DNA of 64,000 bases. It comes from Methylobacillus flagellatus KT. Lineage in GTDB: Bacteria > Pseudomonadota > Gammaproteobacteria > Burkholderiales > Methylophilaceae. The notes under the pieces were generated by a model. It made no database searches. It saw only the letters and a list, made by a program, of their open reading frames with translations, and was not told the DNA's origin. Positions 18,157 through 28,062 of the stretch are shown in pieces. Position 1 is the stretch's first letter. The number at the start of each line of letters is the position of its first letter. Both the position numbers and the translations under genes were made by a program. The stretch is from positions 2,790,001-2,854,000 of the forward strand of contig NC_007947.1 of assembly GCF_000013705.1 (NCBI RefSeq), in the 5' to 3' direction.

Positions 18157-21100
18157 ATGTCCGGCCACACTGAAAACGATTTCGAAACCGCCATCGAAGC
18201 CGGACTGATCGGCACAGGCGGCTACGTCAAACGCTCGCCCAACGCTTACGACGAATCGCTCGCGCTGTTTCCCGATGACGTGACCGGCTTTCTGAAAGAC
18301 AGCCAGGCCACCAAATGGGCGCAGCTTGAGGCCCTGCTCGGCGTCAAGACCGAAGCCACAGTGCTCGACAGTCTGGCAAAGGAACTGGAGATCAAAGGCA
18401 CGCTGCATGTGCTGCGCCACGGCTTCAAGTGCTACGGGAAAACATTTCGGCTGGCCTATTTCCGCCCCAACTCGGGCATGAATCCGGAGGCGGCCGCGCT
18501 ATATGCGGCCAATCGGCTGACCATCACCCGGCAGGTGGCGTTTACCTCTGTGATGAAAAATGCCGAGGGCAAGCACCGCCGCTGCATCATCGACGTGACA
18601 CTGAGCCTCAACGGTTTGCCAGTGGTGACGGCGGAACTGAAAAACCCGCTGACCGGCCAGCGCGCAGCCGATGCGGTGCGCCAGTACGTCGAGGCACGCG
18701 ACGAACGTGATCTGCTGTTCGCCTTCAAAAAACGCGCCCTGGTGCATTTCGCGGTGGACCCGGACGAGGTGTGGATGACCACGCGCCTGAAGGGCAAGGA
18801 GACGGTGTTCCTGCCCTTCAACCGAGGGCATAACCACGGTGCGGGCAATCCACCCGTGGAGGGCAACTGGAAAACCCATTACCTGTGGGACGAGGTGCTT
18901 CAAGCCGATAGCCTGCTCGATATCCTGCAACGCTTCATGCACCTGGAGGTCAAGGAGCGGCAGGTCAAGACCGACAAGGGCGCACGCACCATTCGCAAGG
19001 AGACCATGATTTTCCCGCGTTATCACCAGCTCGATGCGGTGCGCAAGATGGTGGCCCACGCACGCGAGCAGGGTTCGGGGCGCAATTACCTGATCCAGCA
19101 TTCGGCGGGTTCGGGAAAATCTAACTCCATTGCCTGGTTGGCGCACCGGCTCGCCAGCCTGCACGATGCCCAAGACCAGAAAGTATTCCACTCGGTAGTG
19201 GTGGTGACCGACCGGCGTGTGCTCGACCAGCAGTTGCAGAACACGATCTACCAGTTCGAGCACAAGACCGGTGTGGTGGAGAAGATTGACGAGGATACGC
19301 AGCAACTGGCGCGCGCCTTGTCGCAAGGCACGCCGATCATTATCACCACCATCCAGAAATTTCCTTTCATCTCGCAGGCACTGTCCACGCTTGAGCGCAA
19401 GGGCGCAGGCGTGAAGATCGACACCGCGGGCAGGCGCTTCGCTGTGATCGTGGACGAGGCGCATTCCTCACAAAGCGGCGAGACAGCAACCGCACTGCGC
19501 GGCATGCTGAACCGGGACGGTATCGAAGCCGCGATCGCCGCGCAGATGTCGGACGAGGAGGATGACGATCTGTCTGCCGAAGCCAGAGCGGCGCTGCTGC
19601 GCGATGCACTCAAGCGCGCACGTCAACCCAATCTGTCGTTCTTCGCCTTTACCGCCACACCGAAGTTCAAGACCAAGGTGCTGTTCGATGAGCCGGGACC
19701 GTCGGGTACCTCGCCGTTCCACGAATACACCATGCGGCAGGCCATCGAAGAAGGCTTCATCATGGACGTGTTGCAGAACTACACGACCTACAAGCGCTTC
19801 TTCGGCCTCATCAAACAGGTGGAGAACGACCCGGAAGTGCCACGCAAGAAAGCTGCCAAGGCGCTGACGCGCTATCTGGAATTGCACCCGGTCAACATCG
19901 AGCAGGTGGTGTCCGTCATCGTGGAACACTTCCGGCTTTATGTGATGCACGAGCTGGGTGGGCGCGCCAAGGCCATGGTGGTCACCGGCTCGCGGCTGGC
20001 CGCGGTCAAATACAAGCTGGCATTCGACCAGTACATCAAAGCCAACGGCTATACCGGCATCCGCTCGCTGGTGGCTTTCTCCGGCACGGTGGAAGACCCG
20101 GACGACCCCGGTGCCTCGTACACCGAAGTGTCCATGAATGATGGTCTGGCTGAAAGCGAGCTACCGGAAACCTTCGAGCGTGACGACTACCGCGTGCTGC
20201 TGGTCGCCGAGAAGTACCAGACCGGCTTCGATCAGCCGCTGTTGCAGACCATGTATGTGGTGAAGAAGCTGGCCGGTGTGCAGGCAGTGCAGACCCTCTC
20301 GCGCCTCAATCGCATGGCGCCGGGCAAGGCGCGCACCTTCGTGCTGGATTTCGCCAACGAGGAAGACGACATCTTCAAGGCGTTCAAGCCCTACTACGAA
20401 GCAACGCCCATTGGCGAGAATGCCGATCCACATCGCCTCTCCGAGTTGCAGCACAAATTGCTGGAATGGGCCATCTTCGCGCCCGCCGACGTGGGCGCAT
20501 TTGCCGAGGTTTGGTATCGGCCCAAGCGTGAACATTCGGCCAGCGATCACCGAGTGATGAATGCCTTGCTGGATACGGTGGTGCATCGTTTCGGTGAGCG
20601 CGAGGAACACGAGCAGGAGGAATTTCGCGGGCAGCTCACCGCTTACCGGAATCTGTACGCCTTCCTCTCGCAGATCATTCCTTATCAGGACAGCGAACTT
20701 GAGAAGCTGTACACCTTCGTGCGCAACCTGATCGCCAAGCTGCCGCCCCCGGGCGACGGACAGGCATTCGTGCTGGATGACGAGGTGGCGTTGCGTTACT
20801 TCCGGCTGCAGCAGATGACCGAAGGATCCATCGAACTGGGTAAAGGTTATGCTGCCCCTTTGAAGGGACCTACTGACGTGGGCACCTTGCGCGTGGCCGA
20901 AGAGCCTGTGACGCTGTCGAGTCTGGTGGACAAACTCAACGAGCGGTTTGGCACCGACTTCAATGAGGCTGACCAGTTGTTCTTCGATCAGATCCGCGCC
21001 ACGGCAGAAGGCAACGAACAGATCATCGAGGCCGCGCGCGCCAACAATCTGGGGGATTTTTCATCTTATCTCGAACGCGCTCTAGACGAATTGTTCATCG

Positions 21101-21225
21101 ACCGCATGGAGGGCAACGAGGAAATCTTCTCGCGCATCATGACCGACAAAGCTTTTCGTTCGGCGGCACACGAGCATCTGGCACTCGAAATCTTCCGACG
21201 CGTGCGGGAGGATGCAGAAAAATAA
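18157..21225 (+). CDS. hsdR: Type I restriction-modification system, endonuclease/translocase subunit
   Basis: 1022 residues. The N-terminal nuclease domain shows the PD-(D/E)xK residues in CIIDVTLSLNGLPVVTAELKN near residue 150-165. The superfamily 2 helicase motor follows with Walker A HSAGSGKSNS, DEAH box IVDEAHSSQ, motif III FFAFTATPKF, and late motifs QTGFDQP and QTLSRLNR. Cuts unmethylated DNA after ATP-driven translocation, in complex with HsdM and HsdS. A consensus AAGGAG lies eight bases upstream of the ATG. The gene ends the operon; no terminator was seen. Confidence 0.95.
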   Translation: MSGHTENDFETAIEAGLIGTGGYVKRSPNAYDESLALFPDDVTGFLKDSQATKWAQLEALLGVKTEATVLDSLAKELEIKGTLHVLRHGFKCYGKTFRLAYFRPNSGMNPEAAALYAANRLTITRQVAFTSVMKNAEGKHRRCIIDVTLSLNGLPVVTAELKNPLTGQRAADAVRQYVEARDERDLLFAFKKRALVHFAVDPDEVWMTTRLKGKETVFLPFNRGHNHGAGNPPVEGNWKTHYLWDEVLQADSLLDILQRFMHLEVKERQVKTDKGARTIRKETMIFPRYHQLDAVRKMVAHAREQGSGRNYLIQHSAGSGKSNSIAWLAHRLASLHDAQDQKVFHSVVVVTDRRVLDQQLQNTIYQFEHKTGVVEKIDEDTQQLARALSQGTPIIITTIQKFPFISQALSTLERKGAGVKIDTAGRRFAVIVDEAHSSQSGETATALRGMLNRDGIEAAIAAQMSDEEDDDLSAEARAALLRDALKRARQPNLSFFAFTATPKFKTKVLFDEPGPSGTSPFHEYTMRQAIEEGFIMDVLQNYTTYKRFFGLIKQVENDPEVPRKKAAKALTRYLELHPVNIEQVVSVIVEHFRLYVMHELGGRAKAMVVTGSRLAAVKYKLAFDQYIKANGYTGIRSLVAFSGTVEDPDDPGASYTEVSMNDGLAESELPETFERDDYRVLLVAEKYQTGFDQPLLQTMYVVKKLAGVQAVQTLSRLNRMAPGKARTFVLDFANEEDDIFKAFKPYYEATPIGENADPHRLSELQHKLLEWAIFAPADVGAFAEVWYRPKREHSASDHRVMNALLDTVVHRFGEREEHEQEEFRGQLTAYRNLYAFLSQIIPYQDSELEKLYTFVRNLIAKLPPPGDGQAFVLDDEVALRYFRLQQMTEGSIELGKGYAAPLKGPTDVGTLRVAEEPVTLSSLVDKLNERFGTDFNEADQLFFDQIRATAEGNEQIIEAARANNLGDFSSYLERALDELFIDRMEGNEEIFSRIMTDKAFRSAAHEHLALEIFRRVREDAEK

Positions 21226-22094
21226 CAGAAAAAAACTGCTCAGCAATAGCGCGCCTGAATTTCTTAATGTTTACCGACCTCGGCTCGTGCTGCTGCAACA
21301 CAATGTCATATCCTCATAATATTTATTATTTTGAGTTGAATATAAAAAAGGAAAACGTGCTGCACATGGCGCAGGCGGTCAGCACAGAGCAGGTGGTGTT
21401 CTACGACTAGGGCATAGGGAACGGATATCACTTACATCGAATTCGTCGGCGTCTGGGATAAGGTAGGATCGCTTGGCATTCCCATCCCCTGAGGCACGCT
21501 AGGCGAGTGCCAACTCCTATTCCACGATACCGAGCCCAGCAAGATCATCCTTCATGCCCGCCATACCGTGTCGATCCGATAATCGCAACAATCCTGGGCC
21601 GAATTGCGGGGCGAGAAACCGCCACTGGACTTGAAGAGCCATTGCGTTACCTGATGGATGTTTTCGGAAACGGCACAAAGAGGACTAATTTTTGAACCTC
21701 ACCTCAAGAATGCCATCCAAGCTGATGCACATGACCAGCAACACCATGAGCGCAAAGGCATCCACCTGGTCCGAGAAGAGCATGCCTCAACACTCCCGGG
21801 CCAGTTCACACATCGGTCAGGCAACGCTGGTAAGCCATACAGACAGTTATCGTAGTAAGAGTCAGACCCTTGCGCGGCTACTCGATGAAGCATTCGCAAC
21901 TGGCGCAGGATAGCTGTGGTCTGCATTCCATACGCCAACCGCTTGCCACGCCCGATCATGCCTTGCGCCCAGCACAAGCGGCTAACAAAACTCAGCTTGG
22001 CGACCTAGCCAGCCAGCCGTCACGGGCAGGAAGGCAATGCAACCTGGCAGGCGAGCTTTGTCAGCCGCTGTACATAATAAATAAAGGAGCAGCA
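21226..22094. other. Gap of 869 bases without an intact gene
   Basis: Between hsdR and the sucrose operon there is no intact gene that I can support. The middle holds a decayed DUF2235-like gene (own entry). The rest, to about 22075, gives only short frames without recognisable content. The stretch just after hsdR is AT-rich. Overall it looks like scar DNA at the edge of an inserted defence block; the promoter of the sucrose operon should be in its last 150 bases. Confidence 0.6.
21364..21585 (+). pseudogene. Remnant of a DUF2235 (alpha/beta hydrolase, Tle1-like) gene
   Basis: Two frame-shifted blocks keep family motifs. Around 21385-21410 the DNA encodes STEQVVFYD then a stop and GIGN, like the QVVFYDxGVGT motif. 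From about 21433 another frame reads YIEFVGVWDKVGSLGIPIP, a stop, then LLFHDTEPSKIILHARHTVS, which fit the FVGVWDTVGxLGIP and FHDTxLSxxxxxARHA blocks of DUF2235 proteins. That family includes type VI secretion phospholipase effectors. At least three in-frame stops and one frameshift show that it is dead. Identification is from remembered motifs, not a search. Confidence 0.55.
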
Positions 22095-23030
22095 GTGGCA
22101 TTAACTCAACGTGACTTCAAGAAAAACAACGGCCATGCGGTTGCCATCTTCGGCGAGGTGCTCGCCGATGTCTTCCCCGATGGCAGCGTGCTGGGCGGCG
22201 CCCCGTTCAATGTCGCCCGCCACTTGCAGGCATTTGGCCTGCATCCTGTGATGATCACCCGCGTCGGCCAGGACGACCTCGGGCGCGAACTGCTGGAGGA
22301 AATGCAGCGCCTGGGCATGGATACCAGCGGCGTGCAGATCGACCCCGTTCATCCAACCGGACAGGTGAAGGTTCACCTATCCCCCAGCGGGCATCAATTC
22401 GAGATTTTGCCTGCGCAGGCCTATGACTATATTCATGCCGGCGTGACGCACATGGTCACCATGGCCACCAAGCCCGACCTGGTGTATTTCGGCACGTTGG
22501 CCCAGCGCAACATGGAATCGCGCCTGGCCCTGGATAATTTTCTCAACTATGGCACCAGCCCCCGCTTTCTCGATATCAACCTGCGCGACCCGTGGTATGA
22601 CAAGCACACAGTGCGCCGCTCCCTGTTGCGCGCCGATCTCGTCAAGCTCAACGATGAGGAGCTCGCCATCCTGGTCAAGATGTTGCGGTTGCCAGGACGC
22701 TCGCCACAGGAACATGCCGCCGCACTGATCAAGCGCTTCAACCTCGATTTGCTGCTGGTAACAGAAGGCGACAAGGGGAGCTGGCTGATGAATGCAGCAG
22801 GGCAGGTGGAAGCCGTGGAGGGCGCAGAGCCGCCCCAAACCTTTGTCGACACGGTAGGTGCTGGTGACGCTTTCGCTTCGGCCTTCATCCTCGGCATCCT
22901 CAAGGGCTGGCCTGCCGATGTGACCCTGGCGCGCGCCAACCAGTTTGCTGCCGCGCTGTGCAGCGTACGCGGAGCCGCGCCGTCTTCTCTGGCGTTCTAT
23001 GTGCCATACAAGCAGGAGTGGCAACTATGA
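22095..23030 (+). CDS. frk: Fructokinase, PfkB family
   Basis: 311 residues. Phosphorylates fructose with ATP. The ribokinase-family signatures are present: GGAPFNVARHL near residue 35, and the C-terminal DTVGAGDAFASAF with the catalytic Asp. Start is the GTG at 22095 because AAAGGAG lies seven bases upstream; the upstream part of the open frame is not coding. It overlaps the sucrose-phosphate synthase gene by four bases (ATGA). In the sucrose cycle it returns the fructose released by amylosucrase to fructose 6-phosphate, the acceptor for the synthase. Confidence 0.92.
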   Translation: MALTQRDFKKNNGHAVAIFGEVLADVFPDGSVLGGAPFNVARHLQAFGLHPVMITRVGQDDLGRELLEEMQRLGMDTSGVQIDPVHPTGQVKVHLSPSGHQFEILPAQAYDYIHAGVTHMVTMATKPDLVYFGTLAQRNMESRLALDNFLNYGTSPRFLDINLRDPWYDKHTVRRSLLRADLVKLNDEELAILVKMLRLPGRSPQEHAAALIKRFNLDLLLVTEGDKGSWLMNAAGQVEAVEGAEPPQTFVDTVGAGDAFASAFILGILKGWPADVTLARANQFAAALCSVRGAAPSSLAFYVPYKQEWQL

Positions 23031-25204
23031 GCACACCTGACGAACGCCCTATCTATATCATGATGATCAGCATGCATGGGCTGATCCGTGCCGAGAACCT
23101 GGAGCTGGGCCGCGATGCCGATACCGGCGGGCAGATTACTTACGTCGTCGAGCTTGCCCGCGCGCTGGGCAAGCATCCGATGGTGGAGAAGGTCGACCTG
23201 ATCACGCGCCGCATCGAAGACGAGAACGTGTCGAAGGATTACAGTGTTCCCGAGGAGCAGCTGGAACAGAATGCCCGCATCATCCGCCTGCCCTGCGGCC
23301 CCAGGCGCTACCTGCGCAAGGAATCCCTGTGGCCGCACCTCGACCAGATGGTGGATCAGTGCCTGCATTTCCTGCGCAGCCAGGGCGGCCGGCTGCCCGA
23401 CCTGCTGCACACCCACTATGCTGACGCCGGCTATGTCGGGAGACAGTTGTCCCTGCTGCTCGGCATTCCGCAGGTGCACACAGGGCACTCCCTCGGCCAT
23501 CCCAAGCGCCAACGCCTGCTTGCGGCTGGCCGCAAGGCATCCAGCATCGAGCGCCAGTTCAATTTCGAACGCCGGATTGCCGCAGAAGAATCCATTCTCG
23601 AACACGCATCCATGATCGTCACCAGCACGCAGCAGGAGATTGACGAGCAGTACAGCATGTACCGGCATTTCGACTACCAGCGTTTCCGCGTCATTCCTCC
23701 CGGTACCGACACCACGCGCTTTTCCCCCCCTGGCCGCCGCAAGATATCTTCGGAGCTGCAGGCGCAGATCGACCGTTTTTTCTCCAACCCCGACAAGCCA
23801 CTGATTCTGACCATTTGCCGCCCTGAGGTACGCAAGAACCTCAAGGGCCTGATTGCAGCCTTCGGCGAAAGCACAGAGCTGCAGCAGCAAGCCAACCTGC
23901 TGATCGTGGCAGGCGCGCGCGATGACATCCGCCAGCTGGAGGAGTCGCAGCAGCAAGTTATGCTGGAACTGCTGCTGGATATTGACCGCTACGACCTCTG
24001 GGGCAAGGTTGCTATCCCCAAGCATGTCTCGCAGGACAACATCCCCGAGCTATACCGCCTGGCAGCGCGCCGCCGCGGGGTTTTCGTCAATGCCGCCCTC
24101 ACCGAGCCATTCGGCCTCACGCTGATCGAGGCTGCCGCCAGCGGCCTGCCCTTTGTGGCGCCGGACGACGGCGGCCCGCGCGACATCGTGCAGAACTGCC
24201 GCAGCGGGTTACTTGCCAATACCTTGGACAGCAACGCGATTGCCAGTGCCTTGCTGGATCTGCTGTCGGACAAGAAGCGCTGGCGCACCTGGGCCAAGAA
24301 CGGCCTGGCAGGCATCAGGCGGCATTACAACTGGCCCGCCCACGTCAACACCTATATGAAGCAGGTCAGTCAGGTGTTGCGGCGTGACCGCAAACGCTGG
24401 CGCCGCCAGCTCGTTATTACGCTGGATTCGGGCAAATCCTATATGCCGCTGGTTAACTCCGCCCTGATCAGCGATATCGACAATACCTTGCTCGGCGACA
24501 AGCGCTCATTACGGCAACTGGTGCACTGGCTCAAGGAGCGCAAGGGCAAATTTGCCTTCGGTATCGCTACCGGCCGCACCATAGAAAGCGCTGTCAATAT
24601 CCTCAGGCAATGGCAGGTTCCCATTCCCGAGGTATTGATCACCTCCGTCGGCAGCGAGATCCATTACGGCGCGCGCCTGATTCCCGATACCGGCTGGGCG
24701 AACCATATCCGCCACAAATGGCGCCGAGACGCCTTGGAGGAAGCCATGAAATATTTTCCGGGACTGACGCTGCAGGCAGAGGAAAACCAGCGCGAATTCA
24801 AGCTCAGCTACATCGTGGATCCGGACAAGATGCCGCCGCTGGAGGAGATCAACCTGCACCTGCGCAGCCAGCAGTTGTTTGCGCAACTGATCTACTCGCA
24901 CAACGAGTTCCTCGACCTGCTGCCCATCCGCGCATCCAAGGGGCATGCCATCCGCTACCTGGCCTATAAATGGGGCGTGCCCGTCCGGCACTTTCTGGTG
25001 GCGGGGGATTCCGGCAACGACCATGAGATGCTGGTGGGCGACACACTGGGCGTGGTCGTCGGCAACCATAGCCAGGAGCTGGAGCAACTACGCGGCATGG
25101 AGCAAGTCTATTTCGCCAAGGGGCATTACGCGGCTGGCATCCTGGAGGGCATTGCCCATTACCGCTTCGATGAAATCGAGCCCAGCCCTGTCAGCGAGCA
25201 TTAG
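23027..25204 (+). CDS. sps: Bifunctional sucrose-phosphate synthase / phosphatase
   Basis: 725 residues in two parts. Residues 1 to about 460 are a GT4 glycosyltransferase with the sucrose-synthesis N terminus (MMISMHGLIRAENLELGRD and DTGGQITYVVELARAL) and the donor-binding motif TEPFGLTLIEAAASG. Residues from about 475 are a HAD phosphatase with DxDxT nucleophile in SDIDNTLLGD (about 483) and the Mg loop GDSGNDHEML. The first makes sucrose 6-phosphate from a nucleoside-diphosphate glucose and fructose 6-phosphate; the second frees sucrose. A fused enzyme of this kind was characterised in Methylobacillus flagellatus. Start overlaps the fructokinase stop. Confidence 0.94.
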   Translation: MSTPDERPIYIMMISMHGLIRAENLELGRDADTGGQITYVVELARALGKHPMVEKVDLITRRIEDENVSKDYSVPEEQLEQNARIIRLPCGPRRYLRKESLWPHLDQMVDQCLHFLRSQGGRLPDLLHTHYADAGYVGRQLSLLLGIPQVHTGHSLGHPKRQRLLAAGRKASSIERQFNFERRIAAEESILEHASMIVTSTQQEIDEQYSMYRHFDYQRFRVIPPGTDTTRFSPPGRRKISSELQAQIDRFFSNPDKPLILTICRPEVRKNLKGLIAAFGESTELQQQANLLIVAGARDDIRQLEESQQQVMLELLLDIDRYDLWGKVAIPKHVSQDNIPELYRLAARRRGVFVNAALTEPFGLTLIEAAASGLPFVAPDDGGPRDIVQNCRSGLLANTLDSNAIASALLDLLSDKKRWRTWAKNGLAGIRRHYNWPAHVNTYMKQVSQVLRRDRKRWRRQLVITLDSGKSYMPLVNSALISDIDNTLLGDKRSLRQLVHWLKERKGKFAFGIATGRTIESAVNILRQWQVPIPEVLITSVGSEIHYGARLIPDTGWANHIRHKWRRDALEEAMKYFPGLTLQAEENQREFKLSYIVDPDKMPPLEEINLHLRSQQLFAQLIYSHNEFLDLLPIRASKGHAIRYLAYKWGVPVRHFLVAGDSGNDHEMLVGDTLGVVVGNHSQELEQLRGMEQVYFAKGHYAAGILEGIAHYRFDEIEPSPVSEH

Positions 25205-25235
25205 CCTCACAGTCACTGCAAGAAAGTAGAACGGC

Positions 25236-27188
25236 ATGTACGAACAAGTCTCCCACTCGTTACTGAACGATATCCTCATCGGCCTGGACCCCAAGGTGGG
25301 TTGCGAAGACCTCAAGCACTTCTATATCCGCCTGGGGGCGAATTTCTACGCCATTCACTCATTGTTCCACCAGCTTTACGGCGACCGGCAGGATTTCCGC
25401 CTGCAGATGCACAAGCTGGTGGCCGTCATGGCGAAGCAATACGTCAGCCGACCCCAGGAGCTGCGCCATCGCGACCTTGCGCGCGAAAAGGATCACAACT
25501 GGTTCCTGAGCCAGAAGCTCGCGGGCTATGCGCTCTATTGCCAGGAATTTGCACAAAGCCTGAAAGGCATGCATGAGAAGCTGGACTACCTGCAGGAGCT
25601 GGGCATCAACCTGATCCATATCATGCCCATTCTCGATGGCCCAAAGGGACGTAACGATGGCGGCTATGCCGTGCGTGACTTCCGCAAGATCGATGAGAAA
25701 TACGGCACGCTGGAAGATCTCGATACCCTGAGCGCCGAACTGCGCAGCCGCGATATGCTGCTGGTGCTCGACGTCGTGGTGAACCATACATCCGACGAGC
25801 ACGAATGGGCGCTGAAAGCCCAGCAGGGCAACAAGAAGTACCAGGAGTACTACTACACGTATCCGGATCGAAAGATCCCCGACCTGTTCGAGCAGACCAT
25901 GCCCGAGGTATTTCCCGATACCGCGCCCGGCAACTTCACCTGGAACGAGAAGATGGGGCGCTGGGTGATGACGGTGTTCAACAACTTCCAGTGGGATCTC
26001 AACTACAGGAACCCGTCTGTATTCATCGAGATGATCGATATCATCCTGTTCTGGGCCAACCACGGCGCAGACGTGATACGTCTCGATGCAGTCGCCTTCC
26101 TCTGGAAGAAAATCGGCAGCCCCTGTCAGAACGAGCGGGAGGCGCACCTCATCCTCCAGCTCATGAAAGACTGCTGCCAGGTAACCGCGCCCGGCACCTT
26201 GTTCATCGCCGAGGCCATCGTCGCCCCGCTGGAGATCATCAAGTATTTCGGCGAGGATGCAGTCAATGCCAAGGAATGCGAGATCGCCTACAACGCCACC
26301 TATATGGCCCTGCTGTGGGATGCCGTCGCCACCAAGAAGACCCTGTTGCTCAACCGCGGGCTGCGTAGCCTGCCCACCAAGCTCGACGGTGCCACCTGGC
26401 TCAACTACGTGCGCTGCCACGACGATATCGGCCTGGGCTTCGACGACAACGACATTCGCGCCTCGGGCTACGACCCGCAGGCACACCGCCGCTTCCTGGT
26501 CGATTACTACACCGGCGCCTATCAAGGCTCCACGGCAACCGGCGTTGCCTTCGGCGTCAACCCCAAGACCGGGGACGCACGCATCTCGGGTTCGCTGGCC
26601 TCCCTGGCGGGGCTGGAAACCGCCCTGTTGCGGAATGACGCGCAGGCCATCGACACCAGTATCCGCACCATCATCCTGCTGCATAGCATGATCGCGTCCT
26701 TTGGCGGCATTCCGCTCATCTATTACGGGGATTCGATCGGCACCCTCAACGACAACACCTATCTGGATGATGAAAACAAGCACCATGACAGCCGCTGGGT
26801 GCACCGTCCCAGCCTGGACTGGAACAAGGCTGCCCGCCGCCACGAACCTGGCACGGTGGAAAATCGCATATTCACTGCTATCCAGAGGATACTGGCCGTG
26901 CGCAAGCAGATTCCTGCTTTTGCCGACCTCAACAATCGCGAGATCTTCGAAACCAGCAACCCGCACTTATTCACTTTCCTGCGCTTCACATCCCAGGGCA
27001 TGCATTCGCGCGTGCTCGTGATCGCCAACTTCGACGCCTCCCCGCAGTACATGAACCTGCGGGAGCTGGATTCGGTCAATCTGTTCAGGCATGTCGAAGT
27101 CAAGGATCTCTATAGCGGGGAGACCCTGTCCACCAAACACGGCACCCTGGAGATTCCGCCACTCGGCTTTTATTGGTTACAGCTTTGA
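25236..27188 (+). CDS. ams: Amylosucrase, GH13 family
   Basis: 650 residues, normal for amylosucrase. Transfers glucose from sucrose to an alpha-1,4-glucan, releasing fructose. The GH13 motifs are in order: LDVVVNHTSDEHEWA (region I), DVIRLDAVAFLWKK (region II, nucleophile Asp), LFIAEAIVAP (region III, acid/base Glu) and VRCHDDIGLGFDD (region IV, stabilising Asp). The N-terminal helical domain (PRELRHRDLAREKDHNWFLS) is also typical. It starts 31 bases after the synthase gene. Together with fructokinase it lets the cell break down its own sucrose or store its glucose as glycogen-like polymer. Confidence 0.94.
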   Translation: MYEQVSHSLLNDILIGLDPKVGCEDLKHFYIRLGANFYAIHSLFHQLYGDRQDFRLQMHKLVAVMAKQYVSRPQELRHRDLAREKDHNWFLSQKLAGYALYCQEFAQSLKGMHEKLDYLQELGINLIHIMPILDGPKGRNDGGYAVRDFRKIDEKYGTLEDLDTLSAELRSRDMLLVLDVVVNHTSDEHEWALKAQQGNKKYQEYYYTYPDRKIPDLFEQTMPEVFPDTAPGNFTWNEKMGRWVMTVFNNFQWDLNYRNPSVFIEMIDIILFWANHGADVIRLDAVAFLWKKIGSPCQNEREAHLILQLMKDCCQVTAPGTLFIAEAIVAPLEIIKYFGEDAVNAKECEIAYNATYMALLWDAVATKKTLLLNRGLRSLPTKLDGATWLNYVRCHDDIGLGFDDNDIRASGYDPQAHRRFLVDYYTGAYQGSTATGVAFGVNPKTGDARISGSLASLAGLETALLRNDAQAIDTSIRTIILLHSMIASFGGIPLIYYGDSIGTLNDNTYLDDENKHHDSRWVHRPSLDWNKAARRHEPGTVENRIFTAIQRILAVRKQIPAFADLNNREIFETSNPHLFTFLRFTSQGMHSRVLVIANFDASPQYMNLRELDSVNLFRHVEVKDLYSGETLSTKHGTLEIPPLGFYWLQL

Positions 27189-27212
27189 TTCAATTGGCAG
27201 GAAAGGTGACTC

Positions 27213-28034
27213 ATGCCCTCGTTTCTCGCTTTTCTCGGCACGCCTGACAATATCATTCCGTTGATCATGTCGGCGTTGCGCATCACGTTCGTCGTGCTGG
27301 CCGCCATTTTACTCATCCGGTTCTGTAACAAGGCTATCCGCATGCTCAAGAACAGATTGCGTGCCCGTGCGCAGCGGAATCTGGAGGAGCTCAAGCGTAT
27401 CGAAACGCTTGGACGCGTCATCAGCTATGTCGCCACCACGGTGATTGGCACGATTGCCGTGATCGAGGTGCTGCACGAATTTGGCATCTCGCTCGCGCCC
27501 GTGTTGGCCGCCGCCGGTATTGTCGGCGTGGCGGTAGGTTTCGGCGCGCAAAGCCTGGTCAAGGATTACTTCAATGGGCTGGTCATGCTGCTCGAAAACC
27601 AGATCCGCCAGGGTGACTCCATCGAGACTGCTGGCAAGAAAGGTACGGTAGAAGAAGTCACCCTACGCCATATCCGCTTGCGCGACTACGAAGGCACGGT
27701 GCACTTCATCCCCAACAGCGTCATTACGACCGTAAGCAACATGAGCCGGGGCTTTGCCTATGCGGTGATCGACATCAAGGTTCCCATCGCCAGCGATTTC
27801 ACCCATATCATGCAGGTAATGCGCAGTATCGGAACACAATTACGCGCTGATGAGGATTTCCGCGACAAGATTCAAGGTGACCTTGAAATTGCCGGTATCG
27901 AGCACATGGATCATGAAACTGCCGTGCTGCGTGCCCGATTCCAGGTCAGGCCGCAGGACAAAGGCAGTGTGCGCAGGGAATTCATGTACCGGGTGAAGCA
28001 GGCATTGGATACGCCGGTGCAATCAGCCGAATAA
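27213..28034 (+). CDS. MscS-family mechanosensitive channel
   Basis: 273 residues. Three N-terminal membrane helices; the third is the glycine/alanine-rich pore helix LAAAGIVGVAVGFGAQSLVKDYFNG, followed by the MscS beta domain (LLENQIRQGDSIE, then VHFIPNSVITTVSN) and a C-terminal alpha/beta part. Opens under membrane tension to release solutes on osmotic downshock. It begins 24 bases after amylosucrase with AGGAAAGG upstream, so it is part of the sucrose operon. That fits a role of sucrose as compatible solute: make it, recycle it, and vent it. Confidence 0.9.
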   Translation: MPSFLAFLGTPDNIIPLIMSALRITFVVLAAILLIRFCNKAIRMLKNRLRARAQRNLEELKRIETLGRVISYVATTVIGTIAVIEVLHEFGISLAPVLAAAGIVGVAVGFGAQSLVKDYFNGLVMLLENQIRQGDSIETAGKKGTVEEVTLRHIRLRDYEGTVHFIPNSVITTVSNMSRGFAYAVIDIKVPIASDFTHIMQVMRSIGTQLRADEDFRDKIQGDLEIAGIEHMDHETAVLRARFQVRPQDKGSVRREFMYRVKQALDTPVQSAE

Positions 28035-28062
28035 ACGGCAGGACAAACACGTGACAGGCAGT

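Noticed and set aside
21658..21977. Short frames on both strands after the DUF2235 relic
   Set aside because: No ribosome binding site, no family likeness, and frames conflict with each other.
25359..26966. Minus-strand frame of 535 codons opposite amylosucrase
   Set aside because: The plus strand encodes a full GH13 enzyme; the opposite frame has no domain.
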